Numbered from the stretch's first letter, positions 7,021 to 13,937 are shown. The stretch is DNA of 16,046 nucleotides from Trebonia sp. (GCA_030038035.1 JASHPP010000130.1:1-16046); one strand, 5' to 3'. The notes: generated by a model not told the origin, from the sequence alone. Translations and numbers: made by a program.

Positions 7021-8106
7021 ATGCAAGGCACGCGTGTTTCCATCGTGGCCGCCGTGGCCGGGCTGCTGGCGATCGGCGGGGCGAGCGCGGCGGCCGCCGT
7101 GCCGCGCGCGGCGGATCCGAGCTGGCGCATCGTCGCGAAGGTGAAGACCGACATAAGCGGGGAATTCACCGCGATCGCCGCCACAGGGAAGACGACCGCC
7201 TGGGCGTTCGACGGAACGGGCAGCACGATCGCGCCGCGGGCGTACCAGCTCAGCGGGGGCAAGTGGAACAAGGCGCCGTTCATCGGCAAGCTCGACGAGC
7301 AGGTCATCGCGGCGGGCGCGACGTCGCCGTCGGACGTGTGGGCGTTCACCCAGGGCTTCGGCGCCGCCAAGTCCCGGGTGCTGCACTGGAACGGCGCCAA
7401 ATGGTCGGTGGTCAAGACGTTCGCCGACGAGATCGGCGACGCCGCGGTGCTCGCGGCCACCGACATCTGGGTGTTCGGGCAAGCGGCGTTCCCGATGCAG
7501 CCCGCGCTTGGCGTCTGGCACTACAACGGGAGCACCTGGACGCAGGTCAGCAAGAACCTCCAGGGCGGCAGCGCGCTGTCAGCGACCGACGTCTGGGGGT
7601 TCAGCGGCGTTGACGTGGAGCACTGGACCGGCGGCAAGTGGGTCGCCACGTCGGTCAAGAAGCTGCTCCCGCCGGTGATCCCCGGCCCGCTCAACGACCC
7701 GCAGGTGACCGGCATCTTCGCCTACTCCGACAGCGACGTCTACGCGCTCGGCAACGGCGTCGCCGAGGACGAGGGCGGCCCGATCGTTGTCTTGCACTAC
7801 GACGGCCGCACCTGGGCCAAGGTGGCCGAAGGCCAGTTCGGGTTCGGCCCAAGCCCGCAGATCAGCACAGACGGCACCGGCGGGCTCTGGCTGCCGATGC
7901 AGGGCCCGGTGGCGGGCACGTCGTACCTGCTGCACTACGCGGCGGGCAAGCTGACCCCGGCGGTGCTCCCGGTCGGCGTGCACGAGATCACGATCGACTC
8001 GGTCGCCCGGATCCCCGGCACCACGGAGCAGCTGGCCGGCGGGTCCACCCATGCCGCTGACAACCCCGGCACCGACGTCGTCGCGGTGCTCCTGCGGTAC
8101 AGCTAG
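7021..8106 (+). CDS. Secreted W-rich repeat (propeller-like) protein, paralog 2
   Basis: A 361-residue tandem paralog of the preceding protein, with the same architecture. A signal peptide (MQGTRVSIVAAVAGLLAIGGASAAAA, cut near residue 26) is followed by the repeats SDVWAFT, HWNGAKWSVV, TDIWVFG, HYNGSTWTQV, TDVWGFSG, HWTGGKWVAT and HYDGRTWAKV. No cysteine is present. Shared runs such as GGSALSATDVWGF and LHYAAGKLT show common origin. Differences are spread along the length, so both copies look maintained rather than one decaying. The ATG at 7021 is preceded by GGGAG six bases upstream, 22 nt after the first gene's stop. The gene ends 10 nt before the convergent ptsH stop, and I see no terminator hairpin there. 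Function unknown; two different ligands are an inference from the divergence. Confidence 0.8.
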   Translation: MQGTRVSIVAAVAGLLAIGGASAAAAVPRAADPSWRIVAKVKTDISGEFTAIAATGKTTAWAFDGTGSTIAPRAYQLSGGKWNKAPFIGKLDEQVIAAGATSPSDVWAFTQGFGAAKSRVLHWNGAKWSVVKTFADEIGDAAVLAATDIWVFGQAAFPMQPALGVWHYNGSTWTQVSKNLQGGSALSATDVWGFSGVDVEHWTGGKWVATSVKKLLPPVIPGPLNDPQVTGIFAYSDSDVYALGNGVAEDEGGPIVVLHYDGRTWAKVAEGQFGFGPSPQISTDGTGGLWLPMQGPVAGTSYLLHYAAGKLTPAVLPVGVHEITIDSVARIPGTTEQLAGGSTHAADNPGTDVVAVLLRYS

Positions 8107-8116
8107 TCCGGCTCGG

Positions 8117-8386
8117 TCAGCCGCCGACGCGGGTCGCGTCGCCGAGGATCGCGATGAGCGCCGCCACCGCCTCCGCGGCGTCCGGCCCGTCGGCCGACAC
8201 GGTGACCCGCTGCCCGCTGGTCGCGCCGAGGCCCAGCACGCCGAGCACGCTCTTGGCGTCGACCGTACGGGTGCCCGCCGTGACCGACACGGCGGCGGCG
8301 AACCGGCAGGCCGCCACGGCCAGCGCGCCCGCCGGCCGGGCGTGCAGGTCCCCTTCGAGCGTGATCGAGTCAGAGCTTGCGGGCAT
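8117..8386 (-). CDS. ptsH: Phosphocarrier protein HPr
   Basis: An 89-residue cytosolic phosphocarrier that takes phosphate from Enzyme I and passes it to an EIIA-type partner, here probably DhaM. The active-site loop is LHARPAG with H15, the usual position, and the regulatory-serine position is S46 in DAKSVLGVLGLGA. Length and order are those of standalone HPr. The ATG at 8384-8386 lies inside the end of dhaM (17-nt overlap) and has GGAGGAGG a few bases upstream, so translation is coupled to dhaM. In E. coli the HPr-like module is part of the DhaM polypeptide; here it is a separate gene, last in the unit. Whether it also serves other sugar PTS permeases cannot be told from this window. Confidence 0.93.
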   Translation of the reverse strand: MPASSDSITLEGDLHARPAGALAVAACRFAAAVSVTAGTRTVDAKSVLGVLGLGATSGQRVTVSADGPDAAEAVAALIAILGDATRVGG

Positions 8387-8759
8387 GCCACGCCTCCTCC
8401 GCCGCCTCGGCGACCGCGGTCAGGTTCGCTCCGGCGGCGGCGGTCACCGTGGCCGCGACCGCCCCCTCGACGAACGGCGCGTCGGCGAGCACCACGCTGG
8501 CGCCCGTCAGGTCCGCGAGCAGCGCCCGCACGGTGAGCACCGCGCTGCCAAGGTCGGGCAGCACGAGGACGCCCGCGCCCGCCTCGGCGCTGTGCAGGGC
8601 GCGCGCGACCTTGTCCGCGCTCGTGCCCAGGCCGCCGTCGTCTGTGCCGCCGGCGGCGAGCACGGTGACGGTCCCGCCGCCGACCTGCGCGGCCAGGTCC
8701 GCGGCGCCTTCGGCGAGCCGGGCGCTGTGCGAGACAAGCACGATCCCTACCTGTGGCAT
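8370..8759 (-). CDS. dhaM: DhaM, EIIA-type phosphotransferase subunit of dihydroxyacetone kinase
   Basis: A 129-residue protein of the EIIA-mannose fold that carries phosphate from HPr to the ADP held by DhaL. The N-terminus VGIVLVSHS carries the phospho-histidine (H11), and VLPDLGSAVLTVR is the DhaM version of the NLGS segment. It covers only the EIIA domain; the HPr and Enzyme I domains found in E. coli DhaM are separate genes here. Two ATGs compete (8763-8765 and 8757-8759). I prefer the second, because AGGA is seven bases before it but only two before the first. The gene follows ptsI after a 126-nt gap (8766-8891) with a weak inverted repeat and no clear promoter. It overlaps ptsH downstream by 17 nt. 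Confidence 0.9.
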   Translation of the reverse strand: MPQVGIVLVSHSARLAEGAADLAAQVGGGTVTVLAAGGTDDGGLGTSADKVARALHSAEAGAGVLVLPDLGSAVLTVRALLADLTGASVVLADAPFVEGAVAATVTAAAGANLTAVAEAAEEAWHARKL

Positions 8760-8891
8760 GGGCATATCCTGAGTGTTTTCCGGTCTCGCTGAATGTGTGT
8801 CCTGAGCTGAACCGGCGCCATGCGGGATTTGTCCCCGGTTGCCGCTGTCCTGACGGCAGAAACCCGGAACAAATTCAAGCGCCTGGGGGCG

Positions 8892-10514
8892 TCAGCTGGC
8901 ATGGCGGTCCGCCGCCTTCGCGGCCGCCTCGGCGGCGTCGGTCTGCGCGATCCACCGGGCGACCTGCGGCACCCGGGCCGCGCCGACGCTGAGCGTGCGC
9001 ACGCCGGCGCCGAGCAGCAGCGGCAGCACCTGCGGGTCGGCCGCCGCGTCGCCGCACACCGACACCGCGATGCCCGCCTGCCGCGCGGCGCCGACGACGT
9101 GCGCGATGAGGGTCACCACGGAACGCCGCGACGCGGCGGAGGGATGGAGCGCGCCGCGCTCGCGGCCAAGGATGTCGGCGGTGAGGTCGTTGGTGCCGAC
9201 GGAGAAGAAGTCCGCGTGCGCCGCGAAGTCCGCCGCGGCCGCCGCGGTGGCGGCCACCTCGACCATGATGCCGAGCGGCGGCGGATCGGTCCCGGCCGCC
9301 ATCGCGGCGCTGGCCAGCTCGGCACGCACGTGCCGCACCTCGTCAAGCGTGCGGACCATCGGGATCATGACCGCCAGCTCGGTGGCCGCCCCGGCCGCGA
9401 TGATCGCGGCGAGCTGGTCGCGCAGCGCTCCCGGCGCCTGCAGGAGGGCGCGCAGGCCTTCGGCGCCGGGGAACGGCGGGATCTTGTCGCCGGAGAAGTC
9501 CAGCAGCCGAACAACGGCCCGCTTGCCCGTGAGCAGGGCGAGCACGGGCGTCAGCCGGGCCAGGTGCTCGTCGCGAGACGGCCAGGCGCGGACATGGGTG
9601 AACGGGATCTCGGTGCGCAGCAGGCCAACGCCCGCCGCGCCGCCGGCCAGTCCGAGCCTGGTCTCGGCCGCCGAGGCGACATTGCACAGCACGGTGACAA
9701 GCTCGCCGTCGGCGGTATGCACGAGGCCCGGACCAGCGGTCGCCGTCGGCGCGCTCCGGGGTCGCGGCGAGACTCGCGCGAGGTCGGCGGGGGGCGGGTC
9801 CACGACGAGAGCCGCCGTCGCCGTGTCGAGGATCGCCGGGTGCCCGGCGGCCGCGCCGAGCACCGCCTCGCCGACGCCGGCCAGCATGGGCAGGCCGAGG
9901 CCGCGGGCGATGATCGCCGCGTGCGAGCTGGGTCCGCCGCCGACCGACACCGCGCCGACCAGGCGGCCGCGGCCGTCCCCGCCGTCCCCGCCGTCCCCGA
10001 CCGCGGCATCGCCGGCGAGACGGATCAGGTCGGCGGGGTCGACCTCGCGGCGCACCAGGATGAACGGGCCGTCTGGTGGTGGCGGCGGCACGGCCCCGGT
10101 CAGCTGCTCGATGACCGCCTCGGCGACCTGGCGCACGTCACCGGCCCGCTGGGCGAGGTCGGGGTCGGGCAGCCCTTCGAGGATCGACGCCTGGGCCTGC
10201 GCGGCCTCGCGGACGGCCCGCGGCGCGGGTGTGCCCGACCGCACGGCGTCCAGGGCGGGACCCGTCAGCGCCGGGTCGGCGGCCATGAGCGCGCCGATCC
10301 GCACGATGTCGGCGTCCCCGTCGCGTCCCGCCGCGCGGAGCCGTTCGGCCAGCGCCGCGCGCGACGCCGCGACGGCCGCGAACGCGTCCCGGACCGTGGG
10401 AACGCCGGCGGCCGGCCCGTCGCTGACGAGCGCCGCCTTGGCCGGCGCGTCGCCCTGGTATACCTCCCCCGCGGCGGCTCCCCCGGAAACTGGCGTTCCC
10501 CGGTACCTGGTCAT
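8892..10514 (-). CDS. ptsI: Phosphoenolpyruvate-protein phosphotransferase (PTS Enzyme I)
   Basis: A 540-residue Enzyme I that moves phosphate from PEP to HPr. Landmarks in order: N-terminal RGTPVSGGAAAGEV; the phospho-histidine loop GGGPSSHAAIIAR with H198; GVGLLRTEIPF (R300); LLDFSGDKIPPF; GIMVEV (415-420); FSVGTNDLTADIL (437-449); and the active-site cysteine C487 in VSVCGDAAAD. Everything needed for PEP binding and phosphotransfer appears present. Length is slightly under the usual 560-575. A GDGGDGGDG run (173-181), encoded by three 9-bp repeats, lies just before the histidine domain. The ATG at 10512-10514 overlaps the dhaL stop (ATGA). Its place between dhaL and dhaM suggests it mainly feeds dihydroxyacetone kinase. 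It could also be the general Enzyme I of this genome. Confidence 0.93.
   Translation of the reverse strand: MTRYRGTPVSGGAAAGEVYQGDAPAKAALVSDGPAAGVPTVRDAFAAVAASRAALAERLRAAGRDGDADIVRIGALMAADPALTGPALDAVRSGTPAPRAVREAAQAQASILEGLPDPDLAQRAGDVRQVAEAVIEQLTGAVPPPPPDGPFILVRREVDPADLIRLAGDAAVGDGGDGGDGRGRLVGAVSVGGGPSSHAAIIARGLGLPMLAGVGEAVLGAAAGHPAILDTATAALVVDPPPADLARVSPRPRSAPTATAGPGLVHTADGELVTVLCNVASAAETRLGLAGGAAGVGLLRTEIPFTHVRAWPSRDEHLARLTPVLALLTGKRAVVRLLDFSGDKIPPFPGAEGLRALLQAPGALRDQLAAIIAAGAATELAVMIPMVRTLDEVRHVRAELASAAMAAGTDPPPLGIMVEVAATAAAAADFAAHADFFSVGTNDLTADILGRERGALHPSAASRRSVVTLIAHVVGAARQAGIAVSVCGDAAADPQVLPLLLGAGVRTLSVGAARVPQVARWIAQTDAAEAAAKAADRHAS
9972..9998 (+). repeat. Three perfect 9-bp tandem repeats inside ptsI
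   Basis: The unit GCCGTCCCC occurs three times head to tail (9972-9980, 9981-9989, 9990-9998). On the minus strand it encodes the (GDG)3 run of Enzyme I (residues 173-181). Copy-number change in steps of one unit would keep the frame and only change a flexible linker length. Confidence 0.8.
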
Positions 10515-11194
10515 CGCGTGGCGACGTCTCGCAGCGCCGCGAGGATCAGCGCGGTGGAGGCGGCGCCCGGATCCTCGTGGCCGACGCTGCGCGGGCCGAG
10601 GTAGGAGGCCCGGCCCTTGCGCGCCTGCATCGAGATCGTCGCGGCGGCGCCGGCCGCGGCCGCCTCGGCGAGGGCGGACAGGGCGTCGGCCGCCTGCGCC
10701 CCGTCCGCGATCGCCTTGCCGAACGCGCGGGTGGCTGGCGCCAGCGCGTCGACCATGGTCTTGTCTCCCTCGCGGGCCCCGCCTAGCTGCTGCACGCCGG
10801 CCAGGGCCGCCTCCAGGGCGTCGGCCAGCGACGGCAGGTCCACGGTCACAGCGGCCCCCAGGGCCTTGCCGGCGCGGCGGAAGGCGACGCCGTACAGCGG
10901 CCCGGACGCCCCGCCCACCGTGGAGATCAGCGTGCTGCCCGTCAGGGTCAGCACCGCCCCGGGGTTGGCGGGGGCGTCGGAGGCGCCCGGGGGGCCCTGG
11001 GCGCCCGGGGTGGCGGGGGCGTCCGTCTCGGCCGGCCCCTCGAGCGCTGCGGTCACGGCGGCGAAGCCGCGGGCCAGGTTGACTCCGTGGTCGGCGTCGC
11101 CGATCGCCGCGTCGAGCTGGGTCAGGTGGTCACGGTTCGCCTCGATCACCCCTGCGGCCGAGACGATCCACGCGCGAAATACTGCAGTGTCCAT
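10511..11194 (-). CDS. dhaL: DhaL, ADP-binding subunit of dihydroxyacetone kinase
   Basis: A 227-residue kinase subunit that keeps ADP as a permanent cofactor. The ADP is rephosphorylated by DhaM and hands its phosphate to dihydroxyacetone on DhaK. The Mg-ADP site DAAIGDADHG supplies D28, D33 and D35; GGASGPLYG and REGDKTMVDAL are the other two signatures. The frame extends to 11245, but the real start is the ATG at 11192-11194: it gives the family N-terminus and lies 5 nt after the dhaK stop, with AGG close upstream. The protein is longer than E. coli DhaL (210) because of a Pro/Ala/Gly insert at about residues 53-79 (EGPAETDAPATPG...). That insert contains an imperfect internal repeat and sits in a loop before the GGASG motif. 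Confidence 0.92.
   Translation of the reverse strand: MDTAVFRAWIVSAAGVIEANRDHLTQLDAAIGDADHGVNLARGFAAVTAALEGPAETDAPATPGAQGPPGASDAPANPGAVLTLTGSTLISTVGGASGPLYGVAFRRAGKALGAAVTVDLPSLADALEAALAGVQQLGGAREGDKTMVDALAPATRAFGKAIADGAQAADALSALAEAAAAGAAATISMQARKGRASYLGPRSVGHEDPGAASTALILAALRDVATR
10961..11023. repeat. Imperfect direct repeat encoding the Pro/Ala insert of DhaL
   Basis: GGGGTTGGCGGGGGCGTC (10961-10978) recurs with one base missing as GGGGTGGCGGGGGCGTC (11007-11023), start to start 46 bases apart. On the minus strand the two copies encode DAPANPG and DAPATPG. The pattern suggests the insert grew by local duplication in GC-rich sequence. Confidence 0.6.
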
Positions 11195-11199
11195 GGGAC

Positions 11200-12192
11200 C
11201 TAGCGTCCCCACCTCAGGGCGGGTGTGTCCACTGGTGCGTCCCACAATCTGGTCAGCGCGGCGGTCAGCCCGCAGACCGTGACCGAGAAGCCCTGCATCT
11301 CCAGGCTGGTGATGTAGTTGCCGACGAGGTTGCGGGCGATGCGCCCGCCGCGCGCCCCGATGCAGGAGGCGACCTCGCGGTACATGACGTAGAGCTCGAG
11401 CAGCGGCGTCCCGCCCATGCCGTTGACCATGACGAGCAGGTCGCCGTCCAGCGGGATGTCGGCGGCGATCGCGTCGAGCGCCACCGCCGCGAGCTCGCGC
11501 GCGGGGCGCATCGGGCCGCGGCGGCGGCCGGGCTCGCCGTGGATGCCGATGCCGAGCTCGATCTCGGAGTCGTCAAGCTCGAACGCCGGCTTGCCCGCCG
11601 CCGGGCTGACGCACGGGCTCAGCGCCACTCCGAACGACCGGGTCCGCTCGTTCACCTCCCTGGCCGCCGCGGCGACGGCGGCCAGGTCCGCGCCTTCCTC
11701 GGCGAGCGCGCCGGCGATCTTCTCCACGAACACCGTCGCGCCCACCCCGCGCCGTCCCGCGGTGTACAGCGAGTCCTCGACCGCGACGTCGTCGTTGACG
11801 ATGACGCTGGCGACCTCGATGTCCTCATCGTCGGCGAGTTCGGCGGCGAGCTGGAAGTTCAGCACGTCACCTGTGTAGTTCTTCACCACGTGCAGCACGC
11901 CCGCGCCGCCGTTGACCGCCCGGGTCGCCAGCAGCATCTGGTCAGGCACCGGGGAGGTGAACACCTCGCCCGGACAGGCCGCGTCGAGCATGCCGTACCC
12001 GACGAACCCGCCGTGCAGCGGCTCGTGCCCGGAACCGCCGCCGGACACCAGGCCGACCTTGCCGGCCTGCGGCCCCCCGGCGCGCAGGATCACCCTGTTC
12101 TCGACGTCCACCGCCAGGCCCGGGTGCGCCGCGGCCACCCCGGCCAGCGCGTCCGTGACCAGGGTGTCGGCAGAGTTGATGAGCTTCTTCAA
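11200..12192 (-). CDS. dhaK: DhaK, substrate-binding subunit of PTS-dependent dihydroxyacetone kinase
   Basis: A 330-residue protein that binds dihydroxyacetone covalently as a hemiaminal and presents it to DhaL-ATP, giving dihydroxyacetone phosphate for glycolysis. Key residues are H56 in GGGSGHEPLHGG, D109 in NYTGDVLNF and H218 in GIGIHGEPG. These are exactly the E. coli numbers if translation starts at the TTG at 12190-12192 (MKKLINSADT). That TTG has GCGGAG with seven bases of spacing. The open frame runs 96 codons further upstream to 12480, but that part resembles an aquaporin, not DhaK. A single-subunit ATP-dependent kinase is excluded because dhaL is a separate gene and dhaM is present. 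First gene of the unit; dhaL follows after 5 nt. Confidence 0.93.
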   Translation of the reverse strand: MKKLINSADTLVTDALAGVAAAHPGLAVDVENRVILRAGGPQAGKVGLVSGGGSGHEPLHGGFVGYGMLDAACPGEVFTSPVPDQMLLATRAVNGGAGVLHVVKNYTGDVLNFQLAAELADDEDIEVASVIVNDDVAVEDSLYTAGRRGVGATVFVEKIAGALAEEGADLAAVAAAAREVNERTRSFGVALSPCVSPAAGKPAFELDDSEIELGIGIHGEPGRRRGPMRPARELAAVALDAIAADIPLDGDLLVMVNGMGGTPLLELYVMYREVASCIGARGGRIARNLVGNYITSLEMQGFSVTVCGLTAALTRLWDAPVDTPALRWGR

Positions 12193-12203
12193 GACGTCGC
12201 TCC
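12190..12203 (-). promoter_or_regulatory. Ribosome binding site and TTG start of dhaK
   Basis: On the minus strand GGAG lies seven bases before a TTG codon whose product begins MKKLIN, the DhaK N-terminus. This decides the dhaK start against the much longer frame extension. Confidence 0.75.
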
Positions 12204-12246
12204 GCTGACTCGCTGTTCCGACCTGTGTTCGTCCGCTGGCACCTCG

Positions 12247-12480
12247 GAGGCCGCCGACGACCTCCCCGATCAGGTAGCCGGGGACCTGTCCCCAGTGCAC
12301 CGACCCGGCGAACGCGTCCTGCATGAAGACGGCACCACGATAACGCGCGGGGTTGATCGCGGCCCAGGTCGCCGGACCGAGGATGACGACCGCGAACACC
12401 ACCGAGCCGATCGCCTCGATCAGCGTCGCCCGGCCGAACCCCATCGCCGCGGAGTGACCCCGGGTTGATGTGCCCGTCAA
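12247..12480 (-). pseudogene. Shrunken aquaglyceroporin (MIP family) relic ahead of dhaK
   Basis: The 96 codons upstream of the dhaK TTG, in the same frame, encode FGRATLIEAIGSVVFAVVI, then GPATWAAINPARYRGAVF, then SVHWGQVPGYLIGEVVGG. These match, in order, the fifth helix start (E in the middle), the second NPA box (NPAR at 12343-12354) and the last helix of glycerol facilitators/aquaporins. The first two blocks are about 40-50 residues too close, so the helix and loop between them are deleted. Just upstream in another frame, DGHINPG (about 12462-12482) resembles the first NPA box. No full channel can be made, and the only far-upstream start is a poor TTG at 12480. A channel gene beside dhaKLM would make sense as the uptake route. 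Decay is inferred; a short expressed membrane peptide is possible. Confidence 0.5.
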
Positions 12481-12497
12481 GCGGCTGCGGCGCGGGT

Positions 12498-12517
12498 ACC
12501 GTGGCAGTCGCCACGGT
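12498..12517. promoter_or_regulatory. 20-bp perfect inverted repeat between dhaK relic and DUF429 gene
   Basis: ACCGTGGC at 12498-12505 and GCCACGGT at 12510-12517 are exact complements around a 4-base centre (AGTC). It lies about 25 bases before the DUF429 start and just upstream of the divergent dhaK unit. It could be an operator for one or both directions, or a hairpin in a 5' leader. Confidence 0.45.
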
Positions 12518-12542
12518 CCGTTCGGGATAAATGGGTTATTTC

Positions 12543-13199
12543 ATGGCAATCGTGACGGGAATCGACGCCTGCAAAAGCGGCTGGGTCGCGGTCACGCTGT
12601 CCGGCGCCGCGGTGCGCGCCAGGACGGCGCCGGACCTGGCCGGGCTGGGCATCGAGGGCCTCGCCGGCGTCGACATGCCGCTCGGGCTGCTCGCGGACGG
12701 CTGGCGCGCCGCCGACGCGCTGGCGCGCGCCGTGCTCGGCAAGCGCGGGGCGTCGGTGTTCGCGATCCCGCCGCGGCCGGTCTGGGCCGCGCCCGACTAC
12801 CAGACGGCGAACCGGCGCTGCCGGGAGCTCACTGGCCGCGGCATGTCCGCGCAGGCCTGGGGGCTGCGGGCCAGGCTGCTCGAGGCGGACCGGTTCCGGC
12901 TGGGGTCCCGCATTCGGCTCTGCGAGGTGCATCCTGAGCTTTCCTTCGCCGAACTAGCCGGGGCGCCTCTTGCCGCAAGCAAGCACTCTCCCGGCGGGCG
13001 GGCGCTGCGGCGGGCGCTGCTGGCACAGGCCGGCATCGTCGTGCCGGAACGGGTCGCGGGCGCGGCCGAGGACGACCTGCTCGACGCGGCCGCGGTGGCG
13101 TGGAGCGCGCGGCGCGTCGCCGCCGGGACGGCGCGCGTGCTGCCCGACCCGCCGGTACAGCGGGGCGACGACGGCGCCGAGATAGCGATCTGGTACTGA
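12543..13199 (+). CDS. DUF429 family protein (predicted RNase H-like fold)
   Basis: A 218-residue cytosolic protein of the DUF429 family, which is predicted to have an RNase H-like nuclease fold; no substrate is established. Motifs include the first-strand GIDACKSGW with D8; VDMPLGL with D44; ARAVLGKRGASVFAIPPRPVW; YQTANRR; CEVHPELSF with E128; and EDDLLDAAAVAWSARR with the last acidic pair. The spacing of acidic residues fits a two-metal site. I prefer the ATG at 12543, which gives the short family N-terminus MAIVTGIDAC; an ATG at 12531 adds four residues. Neither has a good Shine-Dalgarno, so a leaderless or short-leader message is possible. The gene runs divergently from the dihydroxyacetone block and is followed after 44 nt by an NAD(P)-binding protein gene, probably on the same transcript. 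Confidence 0.85.
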   Translation: MAIVTGIDACKSGWVAVTLSGAAVRARTAPDLAGLGIEGLAGVDMPLGLLADGWRAADALARAVLGKRGASVFAIPPRPVWAAPDYQTANRRCRELTGRGMSAQAWGLRARLLEADRFRLGSRIRLCEVHPELSFAELAGAPLAASKHSPGGRALRRALLAQAGIVVPERVAGAAEDDLLDAAAVAWSARRVAAGTARVLPDPPVQRGDDGAEIAIWY

Positions 13200-13243
13200 A
13201 TAGTCTTTGTAGCCAGCGAGAGCAATCGGGACAGGATGGGCAT

Positions 13244-13900
13244 ATGACGACGATCGTGATCTTCGGCGGGACCGGGTACGCGGGCAGTGCGATCAGGGAT
13301 GAGGCGCTGCGGCGCGGGTTCGCGGTGACCTCGCTGACCAGGTCGGGGGCTCCGGACGGCGCGCCCAAGGCGCCTGGGCTGGAGTTCCGGCGGGGGAATA
13401 TCCACGACGCCGCGCTGGTCGAGCAGGCCGCCGCCGAGGCCGACGTCGTCGCCGTCTCCGTGCGGTTCGGACCGCAAGAGGACGGCTTGCGGCTGATCGA
13501 CGCGTTCCCCGCGCTGACCAGGGCGTGCACGGCGCACGGCACGCGCCTCGGCGTCGTCGGCGGCGCGGCCTCGCTGCTGGTCAGCGAGGGCGGCCCCCGG
13601 CTGATCGACACGCCCGAGTTCCCCGACGCCTTCAAGCCCGAGGCGGGCAGCGCCGCGGAGACGCTCGCGCTGCTGCGGGCGGACGACACGGGCGCCGACT
13701 GGTTCTTCGTGTCGCCGGCGCGCGAGTTCGGGTCGTACAACCCCGGTGAGCCGCTCGGGAAGTACCGGGTGGGCGGGGACGTGCTGCTGACCGACGAGTC
13801 CGGGCGGTCGCACATCTCGGGCGCGGACTTCGCGCTCGCGTTCGTCGATGAGATCGAGACCCCGGTGCACCACAGGACGCGGTTCACGGTCGCGTACTGA
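13244..13900 (+). CDS. NAD(P)-binding Rossmann-fold protein (atypical SDR)
   Basis: A 218-residue protein of the NAD(P)H-binding/atypical short-chain dehydrogenase group (NmrA/YwnB-like). The dinucleotide loop GGTGYAG (8-14) follows MTTIVIF; LTRSG at the end of the second strand suggests an NADP preference through its arginine. FRRGNIHDAALVEQA and the strand DVVAVSV follow, then VVGGAASLLV. Near the C-terminus, DWFFVSPAREF and SGADFALAFVDEIE complete the pattern. There is no clear YxxxK catalytic pair, so it may be a reductase of another type or a redox-sensing protein. The frame is open from 13100, but the ATG at 13244 has AGGA eight bases upstream and gives the natural Rossmann N-terminus. 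It lies 44 nt after the DUF429 gene and ends before a strong hairpin. The substrate is unknown. Confidence 0.85.
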   Translation: MTTIVIFGGTGYAGSAIRDEALRRGFAVTSLTRSGAPDGAPKAPGLEFRRGNIHDAALVEQAAAEADVVAVSVRFGPQEDGLRLIDAFPALTRACTAHGTRLGVVGGAASLLVSEGGPRLIDTPEFPDAFKPEAGSAAETLALLRADDTGADWFFVSPAREFGSYNPGEPLGKYRVGGDVLLTDESGRSHISGADFALAFVDEIETPVHHRTRFTVAY

Positions 13901-13937
13901 CGCTGACCTGCGGGGATAGGCGGTGGAGCTGAGGCCT

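Noticed and set aside
5859..7466. 535-codon minus-strand frame opposite the secreted protein genes
   Set aside because: Its composition is low in motif content and it lies antisense to two signal-peptide genes with good ribosome sites.
8766..8891. Possible terminator or promoter between ptsI and dhaM
   Set aside because: Only a weak interrupted inverted repeat (CCGG..GCCG / CGGC..CCGG) and no convincing -35/-10 pair were found.
9972..9998. Short regular repeats as a CRISPR-like array
   Set aside because: The units are directly adjacent with no spacers and code for a Gly/Asp linker.
8820..10604. 594-codon plus-strand frame across ptsI
   Set aside because: It is antisense to Enzyme I, whose motifs are all present, and shows no domain.
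11200..12480. DhaK as a 426-residue protein starting at 12480
   Set aside because: The first 96 residues resemble an aquaporin, and the TTG at 12190-12192 with GGAG gives the standard DhaK length and residue numbers.
13100..13243. N-terminal extension of the Rossmann protein from 13100
   Set aside because: The extension overlaps the DUF429 coding region in another frame, is Arg-rich, and the ATG at 13244 has its own ribosome site.
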